NCBI GenBank assembly: GCA_032718475.1
Contig: JAUCBJ010005711.1
Coordinates: forward strand, 1-31,041
Reading direction: 5' to 3'
Length of the DNA: 31,041 nucleotides
DNA from: Nemertoderma westbladi
Lineage: Eukaryota > Xenacoelomorpha > Nemertodermatida > Nemertodermatidae
A program made the position numbers and the translations under genes. A model generated the notes under the pieces. That model saw only the letters and a program-made list of their open reading frames with translations, did no database searches and was not told the DNA's origin. This document shows, in pieces, positions 21,257 to 31,041 of this stretch (positions are counted from its first letter, which is position 1; every line of letters starts with the position of its first letter).

Positions 21257-22748
21257 CTATGTGTTTTCGCGCTTTATCCGAGGCCAAGGTCCGATGTACG
21301 TTGGAGAGCTGCCCCAAACAGAATCGATTATCACATGACGGGTCCACGTAGCCGTCTACGTCGACGTGCTTGCGACCGAAAGGGACCTTGAAGGTGGGCC
21401 CCACGCTCTGGTCCAACTCGAAGTATGCGATACTGCTCCAGTGGTCCGGGGCGCGTTTATTCGATAGGATTTTATTCAGATCGAAACTCGGAGCGAATAT
21501 CCCAGTGTTGTTCGCCGGCCAGATGGTCGGGGCCTCTTGGTGCTGGGCTTGTCTGGTAGTCTCTGTGTGTTGGGTGGCTAGTCTAGACTCCTCGGCGCCA
21601 GTATCCATGCTCTGCAGACCCGCTGGGGGTTTAACGTTAGCCGAATCGAAAGCCGGCGGCCACGAGTGCTGTTGGGAGAAGTTGCTCGGTTGGGGGTCTT
21701 GGGGGTGGCCGTTACTAACGGGTTGGGCCCCCGGGGGGCGCGGGAAGGGGGAACTCTGCTGCCCCCCTGGTTGGCGAGGGAAGGGGGAACTGTGCTGCCC
21801 CGCCGCGGGGTGGGGAAAGGGGGATGATCCCTGCTGCGCGCCGTACGGGGAAGGGAGAGAGTTTATCGCGCGCAGTAGGGGTTCCTGTTGGTAAATCGGT
21901 TTCTGCTGCTGGTGGGAGGAACTAGGCTGAGCTACTAGCAGTGGTTGTTGGCCTGCTGGCTGGTTCAGTTGGGAACTCGTACCAGAAGGGGGGAATTGCC
22001 CGGGTATTACGGGCGGTTGTTGGTGCTGGGGGATGTTAGAAGTAGCTGCAGATTGCTGTATCGCAGAACTGCCCCCTGCGTAACCTCCGCCATCGCCCCC
22101 TACGTATCCCACTTCTCCCCTGACGAACCCCCCATCGCCCCGTCCCACACCACCGAACCCGCCTTGGTGGCCCAACCCCGCTATATGTGTGGAGGTATTT
22201 CCGGTCATGTGGCCTTGGATCATGACACCGGGGGATGGATGCATGGACGAGCTGGACAGCATCGACTGATTGCCCATCAATGAGGAATCGTTGTCCCTAT
22301 CGTGAGACGAGACCTGCAGACTGAGCTGACTGAGACCCGTGAGATCCAACCCCGGGGTTATAACCCGCTCGTAATGGTACGGGTTCACGCACACATTGTC
22401 CCGCTTCAAATCGAAAGCGTACTGACAGAATTCCACTTGTTTCAATTCGTTTTTATGGAGGTCCGGCCACCTCCAGATCTTCGCGTAGATAACGTGAGGG
22501 AAGCCTTTCCTACTGGCAACCTGCAGCCGTCCATCCAGGGTTCGTGGGATGGTTACGCACGCACTGTGGTGCGCCCCGGACGTCCTTATCGCTGTGATTA
22601 ACGCGTCTAGTTCGTCGTGTTTCTCTTTTAGTTTCTTTACGAGGCTCTCAATGGCCCGTTTAGAGAATGTTTCGCTTTCGCCTCCCTGCCGATGGCACAA
22701 TAAACTGTGAACGATACTCACACACCCATCGTTACTTGAAATAGCCAT
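21257..22748 (-). CDS. Smad4: Smad4, first coding exon (MH1, linker, start of MH2)
   Basis: Common-mediator SMAD. It binds receptor-activated SMADs, enters the nucleus and regulates TGF-beta/BMP target genes. Residues 1-130 form MH1: SIVHSLLCHRQGGESETF, a Lys-rich helix (VKKLKEK) at the usual nuclear-import position, and the DNA-contacting hairpin RTLDGRLQVASRKGFPHV. The zinc ligands are Cys64, Cys108, Cys120 and His125 by alignment to the known family. Residues about 140-430 are a Gln/Pro/Gly-rich linker with repeats of the type SSPFPxPxGxQ. MH2 starts near residue 435 (DHWSSIAYFELDQSVGPTFKVP, then VDGYVDPS, NRFCLGQLSNVHRT) and stops at Gly498, where the intron splits the codon. ATG at 22748 is chosen because an in-frame TGA lies seven codons upstream; a spliced 5' UTR exon remains possible. 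Total protein is about 669 residues, against about 550 in vertebrates, mostly from the linker. All of MH1 and the linker lie in one exon. Confidence 0.96.
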
Positions 22749-23400
22749 TAGGTCTATAATATTTCAGTAGCCTATTTTCATGATTTTATGACGGTACAAT
22801 AAAACTACAACTATAGGCTACTGCTGTACTGTAATAAGTTAATAAGCTGTTCAGCAGTTTGCCTACCGCTATACAATACAGCTATAGGCAGATAGGTAGG
22901 CCTACCAGCTACCACTTGACTGCTTGAAGACTTGTACTGTTGTATGTACGTTACAGACAGGCGGCCATGTTTCAATCACTGTTGGCATATCCCTAGTCCA
23001 GTAGTCCAAGTATAATCTAATAAATTAATTAAACTTATTACCATATTATGATCACTGGCGGACTGGCCGCTGGAAGACAGATTCACAAACCGATTATAGC
23101 ACTATATATGCCTTTATCTATGGTCTGTAGGTAACAATATAGGGTCCTACCGCACCGCCTGGGCCTGCCGCCTACAGTTTTCGACTTGAAGTTGAAGTTT
23201 TTTTTTATTAGGGGGCCTACACCTAAACACATTAAACAAATTATAATGCGCTGCGGCGCGGTTTCTGGGTTTAAATGTCAGATATTTTAAATTTGATATA
23301 TTTATTTTATTATTATTTCCTTTGATATGACTACAAGTAGGCCTAAATACTGACAGACTGAAATAGAAATACACAAACAAACTAAGACATGGTAATATCA
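22749..23400 (-). other. Smad4 upstream region
   Basis: A probable 5' UTR or promoter region of Smad4 on the minus strand. It contains several TAGGCCTA-like words and no clear TATA box at a fitting distance. No other gene is seen. The 84-codon minus frame at 23147-23401 has no recognisable motif. Confidence 0.35.
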
Positions 23401-24000
23401 CATTTGAGGCTCAGTGGTAGGAAATTTTCTGATCGATTCCCCTATGCCCATGGCGAACCACTTATACTTTATTCAAAAGTTTGTTGATTCAGCTACGTCC
23501 ATAGGAAACCACTCCTTTTCAAAGATTGTTGATTCCTTTATGCCCTTATTAAGAAATCTAATTATTTGTAAGTTTATTTATTAACGTTTTATTTATTTAT
23601 TAATAGTACCGGTAGTAATAATAACAATACTTGATTAGCATACTTTGTTCTGTAATATTAATATTGCATATAATTACAACTAAAACTGCTAATTAACTAT
23701 GTATTAATAAATGCCACAAACTGCAAATTGATTTATTATTGTACAAAATGCCACAATTCCTAAAAATATGCACTGTATTATAATAATTGCTTAAAAAATA
23801 ATAATTTGAGGTTGACTTAAAAAAACGTACTAAAAAATGATCGTTAGTATCTTAATGATTACATGAATAGAATAATACTTACTGACTTAATATAAAATGC
23901 CACAACAAATGACTGTAAAGTAATTCACAACATAATTATATTGTAAGTTATATTATTTAAAAATATATCATCAAAAATATTCATCGACAGCGACAGTGCG
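23401..24000. other. AT-rich intergenic DNA
   Basis: Strongly AT-rich. ATGCCACAA recurs near 23710, 23747 and 23897. Nothing else can be supported. Confidence 0.4.
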
Positions 24001-24305
24001 GGCAGAGAGATTGCCGCTTCCGCATCTGGTGCGTGTGCATCTCCACATGAGTTGATGAGCGTCAGGTCGACGCAGAGAACGATACTTCCTCGAAGATAAC
24101 TTCATTGCCATCGAGCAACGACAACACGTTGGGGGTGTTTCCGGACCGAGACCGCGTCTGATCCACCACTGAAAGACGGCTGAAGGTGACGTCCGCCAAA
24201 TCTCTGCTCATCGTAAATCGCCAAGGCACTTAAACTGGCAATTGTAGGCCTACCGACGGCAGGACGGCCCGTCGGTACAATTGAACATCCCATTTAAAAT
24301 ATTAT
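24001..24305 (-). other. GC-rich coding-like island of unknown identity
   Basis: A 300-bp GC-rich patch stands out from AT-rich surroundings. The minus strand has two overlapping frames: 63 codons at 24102-24293, and another starting MSRDLADVTFSRLSVVDQ near 24212 that continues to about 24073. It also has a GC hairpin CCGACGG/CCGTCGG at 24251-24273. It could be a decayed transposon-protein fragment or an exon. I do not recognise the family. Confidence 0.3.
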
Positions 24306-25492
24306 ATACTGCCCCCCCCAGATATGTCTTGTTCATTCGTCTTGTTCACAATTATTTAATAATAATAGTGTTGACCCCAGTGATCAATATTATTGGATAC
24401 ACATTAATATACTTATAATAGGATACACACTTCAACACAATGACCTGACTCCCCACCATCCCATTTTGGTCCAATTATATAATACTATGAGACATTAAGC
24501 TACCTACCTGTAATTACTAAAAGTACCCGAAAGCTCCAGGTTCTCTCACTGGCTACCAGGGGTTGTTTGTCGTTGACCCATTGTCTATTTGTCTGTAATT
24601 TTGGAGTCAGCTTGCAGCTATAAGGATAGGCGCTGAGGGTTACTTGCGCTGGTATCCACATCTATAATTTGTTGTAACTTAACCTTAACCATATTATACC
24701 TGAAGTGGGTCCTTCGCGCAGCACGTGATATAAACTTATGTAAGTGTCAACTTGAAAGAAATATAAGCAAAATCTAAGCAAATGCCCTTGATCACCTAAC
24801 ACCAGCCTAGAGGCAGGCTTGAAAACTGCAGTCGATTTTTAAGATCTCAGAAAAAGTTTAATAATGACATAGCTAATGGTCTAGTGCAATTCTGCCAAGT
24901 TTCCGCTTAAACGGTTTAAAATCAAAGAAATGGGAGGACATCTAATGCTTAGACATGTAGCCATCTAGCAGGAGACTGTTGAACTGTTGGTGTCAAAGGT
25001 TGCTAAATGATGTCAAGTTTTGGACATATTTATGCCTACAGATTTTCAATTTGACAGCTTTAAATCTGACGAATGTTACGTTAATGAAATCGTTACGTCA
25101 ACAACTATTTGCCATTATTGACATACTACTTAACTTAACAGTGTCAGTTCGCCAAGGCTCAGCCAATTTCGTGGCTCGCCCCACACACCTTTCAACAATA
25201 TTGATTATATTTATGCACTAAGTTAACTCTCACTTTGTTGTATGCTCCCCAAATCCCAGTTATGGGTTTGCCCCCCCCCCCCCCCCAGATTTGGCCTCTG
25301 CCCCCCTCCCAGATATTATGATCACCATACGGGCCTGTCAATATTTGCGCCCATCAATGTTTGTTTCCCTCAATATGTTTGTGTTGTGTAGGCCTACTGA
25401 ATATTGCCCCCCCCCCCCCCCACCCCCTTACGGAAATATGCATATTATACACAGCATATTTATTTTAGTTAAATTAACCATCTGAATGAACA
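24306..25492. other. unassigned intergenic DNA with poly-C tracts
   Basis: It contains runs of 16 C (25271-25286) and 15 C (25407-25421). One isolated copy of the phrase CTTCGCGCAGCACGTGA (about 24712-24728) is related to the E-box arrays at the window's end. The open frames at 24979-25221 and 25291-25485 show no recognisable features. Confidence 0.4.
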
Positions 25493-25838
25493 CTTCAAAT
25501 ACTGCGTACTGCAGGTCTATTGTATGTTTTGAATGACTACAATTAGAGCATTAAACACCTTAAAAAAACATTACATAAAACTGTAAAATATCATGAACAT
25601 ACTGCAGTACTGTAGGCCTATAAGAAAAAAAATTGGACTGGGATTTTGGGACCGGGTTTTAGACATTTTCACTTTAAGACCGAGACCGGGTTTTAGTCAT
25701 TTCATTTTTGGGACCGCGAGTTTATGTACCGGGTTTTAGGAATTACTGGGACCGGGTTTTACTAATTTTCACGTGGACCTGGCAAAAATTGGACCGACCG
25801 GGTTTTAGGTTCAGTGGACTGAGACCGGGACTGGCTGA
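25493..25838. repeat. dispersed direct repeat, copy 1 (GGACCGGGTTTTAG-rich)
   Basis: It begins CTTCAAATACTGCG, passes through an AT-rich stretch and ends in a series of ACCGGGTTTTAG motifs at loose intervals. The same order of words, in the same orientation, occurs at 27418-27822. Both copies run directly into the CCGGTGT terminus of a foldback-like element. Confidence 0.88.
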
Positions 25839-26737
25839 CCGGTGTAACAGGAAAATATGCCCCCCCGGGAAATGTGCCCGGGGGGGGGGGGCATATTTTC
25901 CTAGGAAAAAATGCCCCCCCGGGCAAATTTCCCCAGGAAAAAATGCCCCCCCTTAGGAAATTATGCCCCCCCTGAATTATACAATAAACAAGTTACAAAC
26001 AACAGGTACAACAAACAGGTTACAGAGGCAGGCCTTTCTAACCAAAACAATAAACGATCATTTAACTAACTGAGGGAAAGGAGCAGGTTACAGAGGCGGG
26101 ATTTTCTAACCAAAACAATAAACAGTCACTTTAGCAAATCAGGGAAAGGAGCAGGTTACAGAGACGTGATTTTCTAACCAAAACAATAAACGATAACATT
26201 ACCAATTGAGAGAAAGGAGCAGGTTACAGAGGCGGGATTTTCTAACCAAAACAATAAACAATCACTTTACCAAATCAGGGAAAGGAGCAGGTTACAGACT
26301 TAAAAAAGCTTGGAGCTGCTCGGCCCCCACACAACACCACACACTCGCACTGCTGTTATACCAGTACTTACTACAGTACAGCAGTAGCCTACTGACTTTG
26401 ATACTTTAGTATGCTGTTCTACATCCCTTACTGCCTTACCTGCTTACCTACCGGCAGACCGGTACCGTACTATTCTTCCAACTATTACAAGTTCTGCAGT
26501 TGGTAGATTAAAAGTGGCTACCAGCAGACCGGTATCGTACCAGTTTTCAGACTTTTGAGGGGGGCTAATTTTCCTGAGGGGAGGCATTATTTCCTAAGGA
26601 GAAAATGCCCCCCCGGGCTAAATTTCCTAGGAAAAATTGCCCGGGGGGACATAATATCCTAGGAAATAATGCCCCGGGGGGCATATTCTAGGGCAGTAGG
26701 GGGGGGGGGGGGGGGGCTGATTTCCTTGTGACACCGG
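25839..26737 (+). mobile_element. 0.9-kb inverted-terminal element, copy 1
   Basis: It begins CCGGTGTAACAGGAAAA and ends TTTCCTTGTGACACCGG, so it has imperfect terminal inverted repeats of its own. Inside are G/C runs linked by TTTCCTAGGAAA palindromes, a 68-bp tandem array and a unique stretch. A second copy in inverted orientation lies at 27841-29622. No transposase is seen. The superfamily is unknown, and target duplications are not clear. Confidence 0.75.
26004..26297 (+). repeat. 68-bp tandem array in element copy 1
   Basis: GGAGCAGGTTACAG recurs at 26080, 26148, 26216 and 26284, an exact 68-bp period. Each unit also carries TTTTCTAACCAAAACAATAAAC. The mirror image of the array is present at 29108-29400. 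Two related units occur inside the insert at 27921-28764. Confidence 0.95.
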
Positions 26738-27417
26738 CTGCTGGGCTGACCGGTATTCAGGTATTACGGTATTCAGGTATTAGGTCTGTCTGTAGGCAGT
26801 AGGTTATATCACATTTCTGCATTTGACAGTTTGAGGCACAGTGACAAACACCTTTCCCCAGTCAGCCAGTGGCCATTTTTGGATTTGGAATTGGACCGAT
26901 TTCTCTCAAATTTCACACAGACAGACAGACACTCTCTGGTGACCTATGTCTGTATGTGTACCGGTAACTTCCAGACTTCATAGAAAAAAATTAGGCGAAT
27001 TAGGTAATTTTCCGCTTCGAGCAGCACGATTGAAAATCATGAGTTTATGGCTTTTTTCTCGAACAGTCGAAAGGTCAATTTTTGCCTGTTTTCAAACTGT
27101 CAAATGTGTACCATTTCCTCAATTTTCCTTCAATTTGCCGGAAAATCTACAGATCTAGGCCTATAGAAAGACACCCATGCCCCAGCAGCCCAGGTCGTCT
27201 ATTTAATTTGGTGTAAATTGTACGGCTGCAGAGGACGATGTGCGGATGTGCCCTTCGCGCAGCACGTGAAAAAACTGTCTTTTCTAGAAAAATACTTAAC
27301 TTAATTTGACCACTGTCAGTACTTCCCTGGCAGTAGGCCTACCAGGCAACCGCACTACCAGACTACCGGTACGCGGTACCTACTGCTGTACTGCGCTGTA
27401 AGTACAGGGTATTATTA
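26738..27417. other. segment between the inverted elements
   Basis: No gene is recognised. It contains short direct repeats (TATTCAGGTATTACGG), a second isolated CTTCGCGCAGCACGTGA phrase (about 27253-27269) and scattered TAGGCCTA words. The 70-codon plus frame at 26946-27158 has no motif support. Confidence 0.4.
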
Positions 27418-27822
27418 CTTCAAATACTGCGTTGTAGCACTGCAGGTCTACTGTATGTTTTGAATGACTACAATTAGAGCATTAAACAGTTAAACACCTT
27501 AAAAAAAAACATTACATAAAATATCATGAATATACTGTAAAGAAATATATAAAAAAATAAATATACAGAAAAAAAATTGGACCGGGATTTAGGGACCGGG
27601 ATTTAGGGACCGGGTTTTAGACATTTTCACTTTAAGACCGAGACCGGGTTTTAGTCATTTCAGTTTTGGGACCGCGAGTTTAGGCCTCTGGCCTAAGGAC
27701 CGGGTTTTAGGGAATTATTGGGACCGGGTTTTAGTACTGTAGAAATTTTCACGTGGACCGGGATAAAATTGGACCGATCGGGTTTTAGGTTCAGTGGACC
27801 GAGACCGGGACCGGCCCGGCTG
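27418..27822. repeat. dispersed direct repeat, copy 2
   Basis: A same-orientation copy of 25493-25838, slightly longer, with extra GGGATTTAGGGACCGG and a few insertions. It again abuts, after about 18 extra bases, the CCGGTGT end of the inverted-terminal element. Confidence 0.88.
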
Positions 27823-27840
27823 CCCGGGTTTTAGACAGTC

Positions 27841-29622
27841 CCGGTGTCACAAGGAAATCAGACCCCCCTAGAATATGCCCCCCGGGGCATTATTTCCTAG
27901 GATATTATGTCCCCCCGGGCCTGTATGGAATCCATCCAAAAAGTGCGCCGGATAGCGCGCCGACCAATTTTTATGCGCACCGCGCGCCGATGCCATTTCG
28001 AAGAAAAACCCCGCGCCAACTAAATTTTAAGCACGCCGATGCAATTTCGAAGAAACTAAATTTTTAAGCGCGCCACACATTGAAACAATTTGGTTATCGT
28101 TCATATGCGTACCGACCTGACCGATGGTGTTACAGTGGTGGTGTTTTCTGTTTTCTAACCAAAACAATAAACTAATCTCCATTACTTAATTAACGGAAAG
28201 GAGCAGGTTACAGTGGTGTGCTTTTCTAACCAACAGACCAAAACAATAAACATTATCTCAATAACATAGGGTATTTCATACTTATATCATATCATATCGG
28301 TCAGGTCGGTACGGATATGAACTATAACTAACAATTTTGAAGAGCGCCACGCCAATGCAAATTCAATTTTGAGGGAGTGTAACCAATCTGTCAATGTCAG
28401 TCAGTACTGCTGTACCAGTCCCTGCTGCCCTATATCTGTATACAACAGTAGCCTAACCACTGAACCATACAACAGAAAAAGAAAGGCGAGCGAAGCGAGC
28501 CGAAATTTTTAAACAACTTATGCTATCTTTAAGGCACTTCCATAATTGTTAAACCTGTAAACTAACAAATCGGCGCCGGTTTTTATTTTTGGGAGCGCCA
28601 CTCGCCAAAGCTGAAAGCCGGCGCGCTTTACGATTTACGAGCGCGCCATGCGCCAAAGTCGGCGCGATTTACGATTTTCGAGCGCGCCACGCGCCACATT
28701 GGCGCGCTTTTATTGCAAAGTGCGCCGGATTAATCCGGCGCAAAGTGTATGGATTCCAGTCTGGCCCCCGGGCAATTTTTCCTAGGAAATTTAGCCCAGG
28801 GGGGCATTTTCTCCTTAGGAAATAATGCCTCCCCTCAGGAAAATTAGCCCCCCTCAAAAGTCTGAAAACTGGTACGATACCGGTCTGCTGGTAGCCACTT
28901 TTAATCTACCAACTGCAGAACTTGTAATAGTTGGAAGAATAGTACGGTACCGGTCTGCCGGTAGGTAAGCAGGTAAGGCAGTAAGGGATGTAGAGCAGCA
29001 TACTGAAGTATCTAAGTCAGTAGGCTAACTGTAGTAAGTACTGGTATAACAGCAGTGCGAGTGTGTGGTGTTGTGTGGGCGCCGAGCAGCTCCAAGCTTT
29101 TTTAAGTCTGTAACCTGCTCCTTTCCCTGATTTGGTAAAGTGATTGTTTATTGTTTTGGTTAGAAAATCCCGCCTCTGTAACCTGCTCCTTTCTCTCAAT
29201 TGGTAATGTTATCGTATATTGTTTTGGTTAGAAAATCCCGTCTCTGTAACCTGCTCCTTTCCCTGATTTGCTAAAGTGACTGTTTATTGTTTTGGTTAGA
29301 AAATCCCGCCTCTGTAACCTGCTCCTTTCCCTCAATTAGTTAAATGATCGTTTATTGTTTTGGTTAGAAAGGCCTGCCTCTGTAACCTGCTCCTTTCCTT
29401 CATTTGGTAAAGTGACTGTTTATTATTTTGTATAATTTTTGTAAGTTTTAGTAGTAATAAGTTTTGTTTATTGTATAATTCAGGGGGGGGGGGGCATAAT
29501 TTCCTAAGGGGGGGCATTTTTTCCTAGGGAAATTTGCCCGGGGGGGGGGGGGCATTTTTTCCTAGGAAAATATGCCCCCCCGGGCACATTTCCCGGGGGG
29601 GCATATTTTCCTGTTACACCGG
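27841..29622 (-). mobile_element. 0.9-kb inverted-terminal element, copy 2 (inverted, interrupted)
   Basis: The reverse complement of copy 1. Positions 27841-27860 are the exact inverse of 26718-26737, and 29600-29622 are the inverse of 25839-25861. The copy is split by a separate insert at 27921-28764. Its 68-bp array lies at 29108-29400. Together with copy 1 it forms a large inverted repeat with arms of about 0.9 kb and a 1.1-kb loop, capable of hairpin formation. Confidence 0.8.
27921..28764. mobile_element. 844-bp insert with 9-bp target duplication
   Basis: CCCCCGGGC occurs on both sides (27912-27920 and 28765-28773), and the uninterrupted sequence is present in copy 1 near 26630-26650. 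The ends carry an imperfect inverted repeat around TGGAATCCAT and GCGCCGGAT. The interior is rich in GCGCGCC words and contains two units of the 68-bp motif. A 9-bp duplication is typical of Mutator-like elements, but some other superfamilies approach it. No transposase is seen. Confidence 0.65.
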
Positions 29623-29904
29623 CAGCCCGGTACCGTAGGCCAGTAGGCTTATACACAAGTCCCTAAAAGGTGCCACCCTGCTCCATAGCGCGGGAAATTC
29701 AAATGATTGAAAGACATGTTATTTGTACTGGAAAGAGTGGCAGATCAGATCTGCCACCTATATATTGGCGGTAAATTCAAATCTGTTTTAACATTGAATA
29801 CATGAATAGAGTAAGACCAATCTGCCAATGTAATTCATTGAATCAGAATAAATTATTTATTATCGGTTTAACTCACTCATCCGTTAATGTTGTTGATTTA
29901 TCTA
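29623..29904. other. unassigned spacer
   Basis: Short unique DNA with an imperfect inverted pair around CAGATCAGATCTG (about 29740). No gene was identified. Confidence 0.4.
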
Positions 29905-30260
29905 TTCTGGGACTTCGAGCAGCACGTGAACAATTAAACCAGCACGCTAACTACCGGTAGTCTGGGGCTTCGAGCACCACGTGAACAACTAAACTGGCTG
30001 GTTACCTAGTCTGGGACTTCGAGCAGCACGTGAACAATTAAACCAGCACGCTAACTACCGGTTGTCTGGGGCTTCGAGCACCACGTGAACAACTAAACCA
30101 GCACGTTAACTAGTCTGGGACTTCGAGCAGCACGTGAAAAACTAAGCTGGCTGGTTAACTAGTCTGGGATTTCGAGCAGCACGTGTACAACTAAGCTGCC
30201 TGGTTAACAAGTCTGGGACTTCGAGCAGCACCTAAACAACTAAGCTGACTGGTTAACTAT
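29905..30260 (+). repeat. E-box (CACGTG) tandem array, forward orientation
   Basis: The unit is 49 or 55 bp and of the form GTCTGGGACTTCGAGCAGCA then CGTGAACAACTAAACYRGC. The palindrome CACGTG occurs at 29923, 29978, 30027, 30082, 30131 and 30180; a seventh unit has a mutated site near 30229. The 55-bp units carry an extra ACCGGT-containing piece. CACGTG is the canonical core for Myc/USF-type bHLH factors, but binding is not shown here. Confidence 0.92.
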
Positions 30261-30515
30261 TTTTATAGTCTGGTACATGTCTGGAACAGATATAGCAGTA
30301 TAGGCAGAAGCATTATACACCTATTGTTATTACAGTAGGCTTACCTGCGATATATTTTACTATCAGTTCCCTGCTATATTGTTATAACTATAGTGTTCTG
30401 ATGTAATTATAACTGATACAAGAAAATAATAAATGTTCTTTACATTTTACTGATAGAAGTTAAGCCAAATCCCCCGACCCCCCCCCCCCCCCCCCTCCTC
30501 AATTTGCAATTTTGC
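30261..30515. other. core between the inverted E-box arrays
   Basis: AT-rich unique DNA ending in a run of 18 C (30478-30495). It has no open frame. It is the axis about which the two arrays are mirror-oriented. Confidence 0.6.
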
Positions 30516-31041
30516 TCGAAGTTCCAGACTAGTTAACCAGTCAGTTTAGTTGTTCACGTGCTGCTCGAAGCCCCAAACTAGTTAACGTGCTGGTTTAGTT
30601 GTTCACGTGCTGCTTGAAGTACCAGACTAGGTAACCAGCCAGTTTAGTTGTTCACGTGCTGCCCTAAGCCTCAGACAGCCAGACTAGTTAACGTCAGGTT
30701 TAGTTGTTCACGTGCTGCTCGAAGTACCAGACTAGGTAACCAGCCAGTTTAGTTGTTCACGTGCTGCTCGAAGTACCAGACTAGTTAACCATTCAGCTTA
30801 GTTGTTCATGTGCTGCTCGAAGCCCCAAACTAGTTAACGTGCTGGTTTAGTTGTCCACGTGCTGCTCGAAGTACCAGACTAGGTAACCAGCCAGTTTAGT
30901 TGTTCACGTGCTGCTCGAAGTACCAGACTAGTTAACCAGTCAGCTTAGTTGTTCATGTGCTACTGGACTGGAACACTGGAAGTCCCAGACTAGTTAACCA
31001 GTCAGCTTAGATGTTCACGTGCTGCTCGAAGTCCCCGAATA
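30516..31041 (-). repeat. E-box (CACGTG) tandem array, reverse orientation, runs off the window
   Basis: Reverse complement of the 29905-30260 unit: AGTTAACCAGTCAGTTTAGT then TGTTCACGTGCTGCTCGAAG. CACGTG lies at 30555, 30604, 30653, 30709, 30758, 30856, 30905 and 31016. Two units have CATGTG instead (about 30807 and 30953). The array reaches the window edge, so its length is unknown. Confidence 0.92.

Noticed and set aside
21370-22601. Plus-strand frames of 174, 112 and 99 codons
   Set aside because: They are antisense shadows of the Smad4 first coding exon.
21257-22748. Smad4 as a dead processed pseudogene
   Set aside because: Both exons are open, MH1 and MH2 signature residues are intact, and the splice sites and phase join correctly.
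26206-26409. 67-codon frame duplicated at 29017-29199 and 29332-29517
   Set aside because: The similarity comes from the shared 68-bp repeat of the two inverted element copies, not from a conserved gene family.

Overview
This is a eukaryotic, animal window. The only confident host gene is Smad4, the common-mediator SMAD of TGF-beta/BMP signalling. It lies on the minus strand in two coding exons: 22748-21257 and 13279-12762. The encoded protein is about 669 residues, with intact MH1 and MH2 signatures. The repeats (LINE, hAT, Harbinger-like, piggyBac-like and foldback elements, long minisatellites, many poly-C runs) and the motifs TAGGCCTA and ACCGGTA fit an invertebrate genome. I cannot name the phylum from sequence alone. 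No bacterial operon, CRISPR array or functional tRNA was seen.

Layout: 1-3090 is AT-rich or unassigned DNA with a tRNA-like Pol III promoter near 851-925 and a possible retroelement leader at 1079-1330. Positions 3091-7890 hold a minisatellite of about 23 bp, interrupted at 3492-3860 by a 5'-truncated LINE copy and bracketed by inverted GCGAACTTTGTTCC-type motifs. Positions 8157-8830 hold two smaller tandem arrays. Positions 9321-11506 are a 17-bp minisatellite. Positions 11830-12280 are a degenerate 30-bp repeat beyond the 3' end of Smad4.

The 8-kb Smad4 intron (21256-13280) is almost entirely a nest of transposons. A foldback element (13749-14008 plus 20688-21101) was split by a nearly full-length LINE (14009-20687) flanked by a 12-bp target duplication. 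Three non-autonomous DNA elements then inserted into the LINE: a hAT-like element (16909-17910, 8-bp duplication), a PIF/Harbinger-like element (18142-19184, TAA duplication) and a piggyBac-like element (19289-20657, TTAA duplication). The piggyBac-like element contains a 119-bp satellite. Removing the hAT-like and Harbinger-like inserts restores continuity of the LINE reading frame at each junction, which supports the boundaries.

Upstream of Smad4, 22749-25490 is mostly AT-rich with no recognised gene. Positions 25493-29622 hold two inverted copies of a roughly 0.9-kb element, each preceded by a direct copy of a repeat rich in GGACCGGGTTTTAG. One copy is interrupted by a further element with a 9-bp duplication. 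The window ends in two oppositely oriented arrays of a 49-55 bp unit, each unit carrying the palindromic E-box CACGTG.

No functional multi-gene system is apparent. The notable biology is the layered transposon record inside one developmental gene, the frame-independent coding capacity of the minisatellites, and the inverted E-box arrays.
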